From JACQHM01 sp964535215 (GTDB taxonomy: Bacteria; Methylomirabilota; Methylomirabilia; Methylomirabilales; JACQHM01), in NCBI GenBank assembly GCA_964535215.1, contig CAZHST010000028.1, positions 1 to 37,983 on the forward strand: DNA of 37,983 bases. The letters run 5' to 3'. This document shows positions 1 through 6,715 of the stretch, piece by piece. The notes under the pieces are model-generated. The model was not told where the DNA came from. It ran no database searches and worked only from the letters and a program-made list of their open reading frames with translations. The position numbers and the translations under genes are program-made. The first letter of the stretch is position 1, and every line of letters begins with the position of its first letter.

Positions 1-29
1 ACAGGGTACGGGGAGCCGTAGGAGGAACG

Positions 30-224
30 GTGGATCCAGTCGCGCGGACGGTGACACCCATACCGGGCCGAACGGGCTGGCCGTGGACGGTGGAGAGCCC
101 TCCGTTACCGGACACCATGCCTGATGGCCACCCCTGGCCACGGATCAGCATTGTCACACCCTCGTACAACCAGGGGCAGTATCTTGAGGAGACTATCCGC
201 TCCGTCCTACTTCAGGGTTATCCT
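30..224 (+). pseudogene. 5' fragment of a GT2 glycosyltransferase gene
   Basis: A GTG at 30 sits 4 bases after AGGAGG (20-25), so a genuine gene start is preserved. The frame encodes a short leader and then the opening beta-strand and helix of a family 2 glycosyltransferase (ISIVTPSYNQGQYLEETI, then RSVLLQGYP). Where the family continues with the nucleotide-binding DGGSTDG segment, the similarity stops at about 222-224 and the frame runs into unrelated sequence. Only about 65 of roughly 300 residues remain, so no function is expected. The break abuts the 3' end of an epimerase gene, which suggests deletion or recombination inside a glycan locus; an assembly chimera is the alternative. Confidence 0.7.
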
Positions 225-226
225 AG

Positions 227-319
227 CGAGCAGTGGCGTTTAGGTTCAAAGCCAACACGCCTCTGGAGGAAGGACTCCGGAGGACGATCGCGTGGTACAA
301 GGAACACGGGGATGGATAG
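227..319 (+). pseudogene. 3' fragment of a sugar-nucleotide epimerase gene
   Basis: The third frame reads through to TAG at 317-319 and gives a C-terminal tail of the type FKANTPLEEGLRRTIAWYKE. That is the hallmark end of extended short-chain epimerases/dehydratases; compare the intact genes at 8662-9612 and 10912-11883, which end PKVGFEEGLCRTVEWF and PRVDLPEGLRRTITWW. A stop codon at 224-226 closes the frame upstream, so nothing else of the enzyme remains. The next gene starts 2 bases after this stop, so the epimerase was once the upstream partner of the 322 gene. Identification rests on about 25 residues. Confidence 0.6.
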
Positions 320-321
320 AT

Positions 322-1263
322 ATGACGATGAGTGCTAATCCTCCCCTGATCTCCATTGTGACGCCCTGTTTGAATCGGAGTCAATTCATTGAAGAAGCGA
401 TTCAAAGTGTCCTGCGCCAGGATTATCTCTACGTTGAACACATCATCGTTGATGGTGGCTCCACCGATGGGACGCTGGAGATCCTACGCCGCTACCCTCA
501 TCTGCGCGTGATCAGCGAGCCGGACCAAGGGGTGTACGATGCCCTGAACAAGGGCATTCGCCTGGCCCTGGGGGAGATCATTGGTCATCTTAACAGTGAT
601 GACTTTTATGAGGAGAACGTCTTTGCTGAAGTCGCTGGGAGATTCGCGGAGGATCCAGAGCTTGATGCGGTCTACGGCGGCGCTGTCGTCTTCGAAGATA
701 AGGCCGATGGAACACGCTGGACAGTCGCTGAATATTTGGCCCCTCCAGACGTCGAGCTGTCCCTCCATAACATCACGGTTGGCATCCCTATCATCAACGC
801 TCGCTTTTTTCGTAAGCGTGTCTACGCTCAGGTCGGCCTCTACGATACCCGCTACCGTATCGCCGCCGATCGGGATTTCCTCCTGCGCGTGGCACTCGCA
901 GGGGTCAAGAGTGCGCACCTGGGATCCTTAGTCTATCACTATCGCCAGCACCCCGGGTCGCTGTCCATCAACCCTCGAGGCGTTTCCTGGCGGAGGATGG
1001 TGAGTGAATACCTGAGCATCGCCGAGCGCTATTTCCACCATGATGGCGTCCCCTCCGATCTAAGGCGCTGCTGCCGGGTCTGGCACACAAGGACGACAGC
1101 CGATGGGGTCGTGCTGGCCCTGCAGGAGATGAGGTATCGGGAGGCCGTAAGCTACGGGAGGCGGGGCTGGCGCTACAACGCGTGGTGGCCTATCACCTTT
1201 GCCGCTTTTGTCCTCCCAAAAATTGCGCACTTGCCTTTCAGGAGGCACGATGGTCGAGCGTAA
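322..1263 (+). CDS. family 2 glycosyltransferase
   Basis: The 313-residue product is a cytoplasmic GT-A fold glycosyltransferase predicted to move a sugar from a nucleotide donor onto a growing surface glycan. Visible motifs are the opening strand SIVTPCLNRS (residues 11-20), the nucleotide-binding VDGGSTDG (43-50) and a DxD-like metal site NSDD (91-94). ADRDFLLRVA in the middle is the usual acceptor-side acidic region. ATG 322 is chosen because it follows the preceding TAG by 2 bases; an ATG 6 bases later (328) is also possible. The gene opens a run of six overlapping or closely spaced glycan genes. Donor and acceptor cannot be read from sequence. Confidence 0.9.
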   Translation: MTMSANPPLISIVTPCLNRSQFIEEAIQSVLRQDYLYVEHIIVDGGSTDGTLEILRRYPHLRVISEPDQGVYDALNKGIRLALGEIIGHLNSDDFYEENVFAEVAGRFAEDPELDAVYGGAVVFEDKADGTRWTVAEYLAPPDVELSLHNITVGIPIINARFFRKRVYAQVGLYDTRYRIAADRDFLLRVALAGVKSAHLGSLVYHYRQHPGSLSINPRGVSWRRMVSEYLSIAERYFHHDGVPSDLRRCCRVWHTRTTADGVVLALQEMRYREAVSYGRRGWRYNAWWPITFAAFVLPKIAHLPFRRHDGRA

Positions 1264-2182
1264 CGCTCCTCAGGTCAGCGTCATCATCCCGACCTACAAT
1301 CGGGAAGAGACCATCGGACGGACGATCCGGAGCGTCTTGACACAGACCTTCCAGGATTTTGAGATCATCGTAGTGGACGATGGCTCTACCGATGGGACTC
1401 GGGCTATTGTCGAAGGATTCTGTGACCCTCGGATTCGTTGCCTACGTCACGAGCAGAACCTGGGCGCGGCGGCAGCCCGAAACACGGGGATTAGGGCGGC
1501 TCGTGGTACCTATCTTGCCTTCCTGGATTCGGACGATGAGTGGCTGCCGGAGAAGCTGAGCGAGCAGATCAGTATTCTTCAAAGCGCGCCCGATGGGACC
1601 TATGCAAGCTGCACGGGCTACTACTTGCATGTAGGCAGTTCAGGCCTGGTCCTTGAGACGATTCCGCACCAGCCTCCCTCCTGGCTGAAGCAGCTCCTGC
1701 TAGGCGGATGCGCTCTTAGTCCAGGGGCAACGCTCGTGGTCAAAAAAACCCTATTCGATGACGTGGGCCTGTTCGATGGTGCGCTCTCCAGATTTGAGGA
1801 CTGGGACTGGTTGATCCGTTATGTGAAAAAATACCGGCTTGTGGTCTTGGAGAAACCCTTAGCACGGGTTTATCTGGGTGGCTGTCCCGATGCATGCCGT
1901 CTGGAGCGGTCAACGGCTCACTTCATGACCAAGTACCGCCGAGACTTTCAAACCCTGGGCGGCTATTCCCGGCGGAAGGTCACCGCCAGACTCTGGTTCC
2001 AGGTTGCCGACGCTTTTTATCGGGAGAGGCAATTCGGGAAAGGAAGCCTCTATTTTCTGAAGGCCCTTTTCCAGAACCCGATCCAGCGACCCGGCCTGTA
2101 TCTTCACCTGGCGGATGCGGTGTTGGGCACATCCCTGGCCTTTCAGGCGCTGCGCTATAAGCAGGTGCTTCTGAGACGCTGA
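1250..2182 (+). CDS. family 2 glycosyltransferase
   Basis: This is a 310-residue GT-A glycosyltransferase. It shows SVIIPTYNR (10-18), VVDDGSTDG (41-49), the metal/donor motif FLDSDDEW (91-98) and, further on, FEDWDWLIRY, the usual catalytic-loop acidic cluster of this family. ATG 1250 lies 4 bases after AGGAGG at 1240-1245, so the gene overlaps the end of the upstream glycosyltransferase by 14 bp. Its TGA (2180-2182) overlaps the next ATG, indicating translational coupling. The C-terminal 90 residues are helical and basic, as in enzymes that sit on the inner membrane face. Likely role: one sugar-adding step in capsule, O-antigen or exopolysaccharide synthesis. Substrate unknown. Confidence 0.9.
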   Translation: MVERNAPQVSVIIPTYNREETIGRTIRSVLTQTFQDFEIIVVDDGSTDGTRAIVEGFCDPRIRCLRHEQNLGAAAARNTGIRAARGTYLAFLDSDDEWLPEKLSEQISILQSAPDGTYASCTGYYLHVGSSGLVLETIPHQPPSWLKQLLLGGCALSPGATLVVKKTLFDDVGLFDGALSRFEDWDWLIRYVKKYRLVVLEKPLARVYLGGCPDACRLERSTAHFMTKYRRDFQTLGGYSRRKVTARLWFQVADAFYRERQFGKGSLYFLKALFQNPIQRPGLYLHLADAVLGTSLAFQALRYKQVLLRR

Positions 2183-3108
2183 TGGACTACACATATCAGT
2201 TTACCGTCTTCACGCCGACCTACAACCGTGGCCATACCCTCCACAGGGTATACGAAAGTCTGGCAGCACAGACCTTTCGTGACTTTGAGTGGCTGATCGT
2301 GGATGATGGATCCGCCGACGATACCTGTCGTTGTGTGTCGCATTGGATCGAGCAAGCCGATTTCCCCATTCGGTACCTGTGGCAGAGAAATTCGGGAAAG
2401 CACGTTGCGTTCAATCGGGCTGTGAGAGAGGCCAAAGGACGGTTTTTTGTGCCAGCGGATTCAGATGATCGGTTCGTGCCCACCGCGTTAGAGCGCTTCC
2501 TGTTCCACTGGAACACTATCCCGGAAAGCCGACGCCGCGAGTTTACCGGGGTGGCCTGCTTGTGTATGACCGAGCGGGGCGATGTGATCGGAGACCAGTT
2601 CCCTTTCGACCCGACCGACTCCGATTCCCTCGAGATCTCCTACAAGTACAAGGTGCGCGGGGAGAAGTGGGGGTTCCACAGGACGGATGTGCTTCGTCAG
2701 TTTCCGTTTCCAGAGATTCCAGGTGTGGGGTTTGTTCCAGAGGGGATTGTTTGGAACCAGATCGCGCGGAAATACAAGATCCGGTTTATCAACGAGGCGC
2801 TCCGGATCTATACACAAGACGCATGCAACCAGCTCACAAGGCGATCGGCCAAGGAAAAAGCCTCGGTGCGCGTATTTTACGCCGTTCCGCTCAACACGGA
2901 GCTGGATTTTCTGAAGCATGATCCCATAAGCTTTCTGAAGGTTTCCCTTCAATACGTTCGGTTTTCGTGGTTAGCTGGCGACAGCCCACGGGTTCAACTA
3001 TCCAGGCTGTCTCAGTGGACTGGACGGGCGTTGTGGGCGATAACGTTCATTCCCGGATCCTTACTGGCCGCGATGGATAGCATTCTTGAAAGGGGCAGCC
3101 ATGGGTAA
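2182..3108 (+). CDS. family 2 glycosyltransferase
   Basis: The 308-residue protein begins with the GT2 strand FTVFTPTYNRGHTL, carries a divergent nucleotide motif VDDGSADDT (in place of DGSTDGT) and a DxD motif PADSDDRF. The loop GEKWGFHRTDVL resembles enzymes that handle amino- or acidic sugars, but the substrate cannot be assigned. Its ATG overlaps the upstream stop (TGATG), and its own end overlaps the methyltransferase start at 3101, so expression should be coupled across the operon. The C-terminus has a hydrophobic stretch (ALWAITFIPGSLLAAM), perhaps a peripheral membrane anchor. Confidence 0.88.
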   Translation: MDYTYQFTVFTPTYNRGHTLHRVYESLAAQTFRDFEWLIVDDGSADDTCRCVSHWIEQADFPIRYLWQRNSGKHVAFNRAVREAKGRFFVPADSDDRFVPTALERFLFHWNTIPESRRREFTGVACLCMTERGDVIGDQFPFDPTDSDSLEISYKYKVRGEKWGFHRTDVLRQFPFPEIPGVGFVPEGIVWNQIARKYKIRFINEALRIYTQDACNQLTRRSAKEKASVRVFYAVPLNTELDFLKHDPISFLKVSLQYVRFSWLAGDSPRVQLSRLSQWTGRALWAITFIPGSLLAAMDSILERGSHG

Positions 3109-3943
3109 GCTGCTTCCTTTTGGGGTGTACCGCATTATCAGGCAGCAGCAACAGCCAGTCCGCTTCCTAATATCCAGGGTACTCTGGCGTTCCGGCCTCT
3201 GTCGGTTCTTCCTGATCCATCGGGACGGTTATCGGCTCAGATTTTACCCAAGCGCCCTGTCTGCAGAGTACTGGCTGAACCCCGATGCGCGGCGAGAGGA
3301 TGAGCAGTTTATCTCAGTATACTTGAGGCCAGGCGAGGTGTTCGTGGATGTCGGTGCCAATATCGGCGCGTTGACCCTGGTCGCCGCGAAGAGGGTGGGT
3401 GACACAGGCCGCGTATTCGCTTTTGAGCCCCATCCGAGGATCTATTCTTTTCTAATGGGTAACGTGACGCTGAATCGACGGCGAAACGTCCAGCTCTTTA
3501 ATGTCGCGCTTGGGGACAAGCGGGGCGAACTGAAGCTCTCTAACTACAGATCCGATGACCAGAACGAGATTACCGAATCAGGGGAGATCGTGATCCCTGT
3601 GGATACGCTGGACAGCATATTGCCTAATACGTTATCGGAAATTGCGCTCATGAAGATTGATGTCGAAGGTTACGAGAAATTTGTCCTAGAAGGGGCGACG
3701 GAGACGATGGCGAAGACGGGTTGTGTGTACTTTGAAGCCTGGGACACCCACTACAAGAAATATGGCTATGAGGTGCATGAGGTGATCGGTTTCTTTCATG
3801 CGCGTGAGTTCCAAGTTCTTCGAAGAGATGGGATGCAGTGGAAACGGGTTGGGGAAGGGTATCGAGCAGAGCAGTGCCAGAACCTGTGGGCGGTGCGGGA
3901 TACGGCGGATTTTCAGCGTCGCATCTGTGCAGAATCGGCGTGA
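3101..3943 (+). CDS. FkbM-family methyltransferase
   Basis: The 280-residue product is a class I SAM-dependent methyltransferase. It carries VFVDVGANIGALTL (motif I, 80-93), the acidic end of strand 2 in FAFEPHP (107-112) and KIDVEGYE (185-192), the FkbM signature. FkbM relatives O-methylate hydroxyls; within sugar operons they usually methylate a glycan residue, which can cap or modify a chain. ATG 3101 follows AGGGG at about 3090-3094 and overlaps the upstream gene by 8 bp; a TTG 15 bases earlier is possible but lacks spacing to that site. The methyl acceptor is unknown, though five flanking glycosyltransferases make a saccharide likely. Confidence 0.88.
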   Translation: MGKLLPFGVYRIIRQQQQPVRFLISRVLWRSGLCRFFLIHRDGYRLRFYPSALSAEYWLNPDARREDEQFISVYLRPGEVFVDVGANIGALTLVAAKRVGDTGRVFAFEPHPRIYSFLMGNVTLNRRRNVQLFNVALGDKRGELKLSNYRSDDQNEITESGEIVIPVDTLDSILPNTLSEIALMKIDVEGYEKFVLEGATETMAKTGCVYFEAWDTHYKKYGYEVHEVIGFFHAREFQVLRRDGMQWKRVGEGYRAEQCQNLWAVRDTADFQRRICAESA

Positions 3944-3951
3944 GTCAGTAG

Positions 3952-5097
3952 GTGCAACAAAAAGTGAGGCGAAAGGTATTGTTCCTTGCCCGCTCGTTGG
4001 AATACGGAGGGACAGAACGTCAGCTGGTCACGCTGGCTAAGGGCTTGCAACAAAGGGGATGGCCGGTCACGGTGGCCGTTTTTTACGAAGGTGGGCCGCT
4101 TGAAAACGAGCTCCATGCGGCTTCTGTTTCCGTCGTGCCGCTCCATAAGGGCGGACGCTGGGATGTCCTACGGTTCCTAGCGCGGCTTAGCAAAGTGCTA
4201 CAGCGTGAAAATCCGGCATTGCTGTACAGCTTCCTCAGTGTGCCGAATATCATAAGCATTGGGTTAAAACCCCTCTTCCCAAAGGCGCGGAGAGTGTGGG
4301 GGGTACGCGCTTCCAATATGGACCTCAGACGGTACGATTGGTTATCCAGATTCAGCTACCGGGTAGAGCGGGGCTTGGCGCGTTTCACCGATCTGGTCAT
4401 TGCGAACTCCCGTGCGGGATGGGAATACGCAGCCGCCCACGGTTTCCCGAAGGACCATACGATTGTGATCCCCAATGGCATCGACACAGTACGTTTTCAC
4501 CCAGACCATCAGGCAGGTGTAGCGATCAAGCAAGAATGGGGCGTGGCAGAGCATGAGAGGTTGATCGGCCTTGTAGCGCGCTTGGATCCGATGAAGGATC
4601 ACCCGACATTCCTTCGTGCGACGGCAATACTGGCTGAAGAAAGGCCGGATGTACGCTTCGTTTGCATCGGTGACGGGCCACAAGGCTACCGTGAGCAGTT
4701 GCTGGGTATGGCCGCAGCGTTAGAGTTGAAACAGCGTATTATTTGGGCCAGAGCAAGGACCGACATGGTCGCTGTATACAATGCGTTGGATATTCTCTCA
4801 CTATCTTCCTGCTATGGGGAGGGTTTCCCGAACGTCATAGGAGAAGCCATGGCGTGCGGTGTGCCGTGTGTTGTGACGGACGTGGGAGATTCCGCGTACA
4901 TCGTGGGAGATACGGGTGTGGTGGTTCCGCCACGGGATCCGGCTGCTCTGGCTCGAGGCTGGGCAGAGATGATCGACCGGATTGAGAGCGCCAGGCCTGA
5001 GGTGTGTAGCATGACACGGGCGCGCATCGTCGAGAATTTCAGCGCCGATGCCTTGATCCAGCGAACCGAGAAGGCACTGGAGGAGCTGATTGATTAA
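3952..5097 (+). CDS. family 4 glycosyltransferase
   Basis: The 381-residue GT-B enzyme has an N-terminal acceptor domain opening with VLFLARSLEYGGTERQLV (GGTE loop). The C-terminal donor domain has LVARLDPMKDH and the EX7E catalytic pair at Glu290 and Glu298 (EGFPNVIGE), followed by AMACGVPCVVTDVGDSA. Retaining GT4 enzymes transfer hexoses from UDP- or GDP-sugars to lipid-linked oligosaccharides at the inner membrane. GTG 3952 is the first usable start after the methyltransferase stop at 3943. The 3' end overlaps the next GT4 gene by 8 bp. The donor domain is strikingly like that of the neighbour at 5090, so the pair probably arose by duplication or adds similar sugars. Confidence 0.9.
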   Translation: MQQKVRRKVLFLARSLEYGGTERQLVTLAKGLQQRGWPVTVAVFYEGGPLENELHAASVSVVPLHKGGRWDVLRFLARLSKVLQRENPALLYSFLSVPNIISIGLKPLFPKARRVWGVRASNMDLRRYDWLSRFSYRVERGLARFTDLVIANSRAGWEYAAAHGFPKDHTIVIPNGIDTVRFHPDHQAGVAIKQEWGVAEHERLIGLVARLDPMKDHPTFLRATAILAEERPDVRFVCIGDGPQGYREQLLGMAAALELKQRIIWARARTDMVAVYNALDILSLSSCYGEGFPNVIGEAMACGVPCVVTDVGDSAYIVGDTGVVVPPRDPAALARGWAEMIDRIESARPEVCSMTRARIVENFSADALIQRTEKALEELID

Positions 5098-6247
5098 GGT
5101 TCTGCACCTCATCACCGATCTTGATATCGGCGGTGCCGAGATGATGCTGTATAAACTGCTCTCCCGCATGGACTGCTCGGCCTTTGAGGCTACAGTGGTG
5201 TCGCTGACAGATATCGGGCCTATCGGCAAAAAGATCCGGGCGCTGGGGGTGCCGGTACTGGCACTGGGGATGCGGCGGGGCATGCCGAACCCGCTGGCCG
5301 TACTGAGGTTGGTTCGATGGCTCCGGCAAAACCCTCCCCATGTCATCCAGGCCTGGATGTACCACGCCGATCTCATTGGTGGGCTGGCGGCCAGGCTGGC
5401 CGGGAGGATCCCGGTGGTTTGGGGAATTCGCAACACGAACCTCAACCCTCAAGCGAGCAAGCAGAACACCATCTGGACTGCCAGGGCTTGCGCGTACCTG
5501 TCCCGCTGGCTGCCGGATCGGATCGTCTGTTGCTCGGAGGCCTCCCGGAACGTGCACACGGAACTGGGCTATGCAGAAGACAAGATGGTGATGATCCCCA
5601 ACGGGTTCGACCTCGACCTCTTCAGACCCAACCCATCAGCGCGATGGTCCGTGCGCCAGGAGCTGGGGATTTCCGGGGATGCGCTGCTGATTGGGTTGGT
5701 GGCGCGCTTTGATCCCCAAAAGGATCATCGGACGTTTATCCAGGCCGCTGCCCTGCTCCACGCTCATCTGCCCAAGGTTCACTTCCTGCTCTGTGGGGAT
5801 GGGATCACCTGGAAAAACCGGACTCTGACCTGGTGGATTGAAGCGGCCGGCTTAGAGAAGCACTGCCATCTCCTGGGTCGGCGGGAGGACATCCCGCGCC
5901 TGACTGCCGCCCTCGATATCGCTTCTTCCTCTTCTTATGGTGAAGCGTTTTCCAATGCGATTGGCGAAGCCATGGCCTGTGGAGTGCCCTGCGTGGTGAC
6001 CGATGTGGGGGACTCGGCCCTGATTGTGGGCGACACAGGGAAGGTTGTACCTCCAAAGGACCCGCCGGCTTTGGTTGAGGCCTGGCACGAATTAATCGAG
6101 ATAGGTCCTGAGGGAAGGAACCGTTTAGGGTTGATGGCCCGCTACCGCATTGAAGAGCATTTTAGTTTACCGGCCATCGTCGTCCGGTATGAGCGATTAT
6201 ACGAGGAGCTCGTTGCCGGGAAGCTCCAGAGGGAGGGGCGGCTTTAA
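5090..6247 (+). CDS. family 4 glycosyltransferase
   Basis: The 385-residue GT-B glycosyltransferase begins with KVLHLITDLDIGGAEMML. It has LVARFDPQKDH in the donor domain and the catalytic pair Glu285/Glu293 in EAFSNAIGE. TTG 5090 is the start because it sits about 6 bases after GGAGG (5079-5083) and every later in-frame start would remove the first beta strand. The segment around the EX7E motif (AMACGVPCVVTDVGDSA) matches the upstream GT4 gene residue for residue, while the N-terminal acceptor domains differ. That pattern suggests a shared donor sugar and different acceptors. It is the last intact gene of the lower-GC glycan operon. Confidence 0.9.
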   Translation: MIKVLHLITDLDIGGAEMMLYKLLSRMDCSAFEATVVSLTDIGPIGKKIRALGVPVLALGMRRGMPNPLAVLRLVRWLRQNPPHVIQAWMYHADLIGGLAARLAGRIPVVWGIRNTNLNPQASKQNTIWTARACAYLSRWLPDRIVCCSEASRNVHTELGYAEDKMVMIPNGFDLDLFRPNPSARWSVRQELGISGDALLIGLVARFDPQKDHRTFIQAAALLHAHLPKVHFLLCGDGITWKNRTLTWWIEAAGLEKHCHLLGRREDIPRLTAALDIASSSSYGEAFSNAIGEAMACGVPCVVTDVGDSALIVGDTGKVVPPKDPPALVEAWHELIEIGPEGRNRLGLMARYRIEEHFSLPAIVVRYERLYEELVAGKLQREGRL

Positions 6248-6254
6248 CCAGACC

Positions 6255-6625
6255 ATGCGGCGCGAGTTTTGCAGTTTTCCGAAGGAGTTTCGGATCGAGG
6301 ACATCCTCCAAACCCGGGATCGCCTCCAGGCGCTCTGGAGTGTGTCCTCGACATCTGTCGCCACGTCGTCGCCGTGAAGGGGGCCAGCCTCGCTGAGATC
6401 GAGACGACAAACCTGATCGAGCTGGCGGGGGAAAAGGGGCTCATGCCGCCCTCGTTCGCCAGGCGGATCCGGGGGATGGCAGGGATGCGGAACGCGATTG
6501 TCCACATCTACTGGAAGCTCGATTACACCGCCATCTATCAGATGCTCACCGAGCGCCTCGGGGATTTCCACGAGTTCAGCCGCTATGTGTGGGCCTTCCT
6601 GGAAGGCGAGTCAGCGACCTCATAG
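6255..6625 (+). pseudogene. hepT: HepT-like (DUF86) toxin gene, frameshifted and orphan
   Basis: The C-terminal two thirds (about 6340-6625) encode ECVLDICRHVVAVKG and then MRNAIVHIYWKLD. The latter contains the R-X4-H-X-Y motif (RNAIVHIY) of HepT, the RNase/AMPylation-target toxin paired with the MntA nucleotidyltransferase. The upstream part lies in another frame (ATG 6255, ending in DILQTRDRLQAL). One missing base near 6330 would join the two into a continuous ...RLQAALECVLDICRH. No mntA is adjacent: the gene is flanked by a glycosyltransferase and asnB. It is therefore probably an inactivated remnant. If translated from an internal start, the motif-bearing C-terminus would be intact, so inactivity is inferred rather than shown. 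Confidence 0.7.
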
Positions 6626-6631
6626 CCAACG

Positions 6632-6715
6632 ATGGACAGGCGGTCCCTCCCCCTCCTCCTGATCCTGAGCCTAGGGTTCTTGATCCGTTATCTGAATTTT
6701 GAACGGGTGATCTGA
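6632..6715 (+). CDS. 27-residue hydrophobic peptide coupled to asnB (or gene remnant)
   Basis: ATG 6632 opens a 27-codon frame whose TGA (6713-6715) overlaps the asnB ATG as TGATG. The peptide starts MDRRSLPLLLILSLGFLIRY and looks like one membrane helix with a basic N-terminus. The same pattern begins ArnT/PMT-type membrane glycosyltransferases, so a deletion that removed everything but the first helix is one explanation. A leader peptide that couples translation into asnB is another. No clear ribosome-binding site precedes it. Whether it is translated is unknown. Confidence 0.35.
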   Translation: MDRRSLPLLLILSLGFLIRYLNFERVI

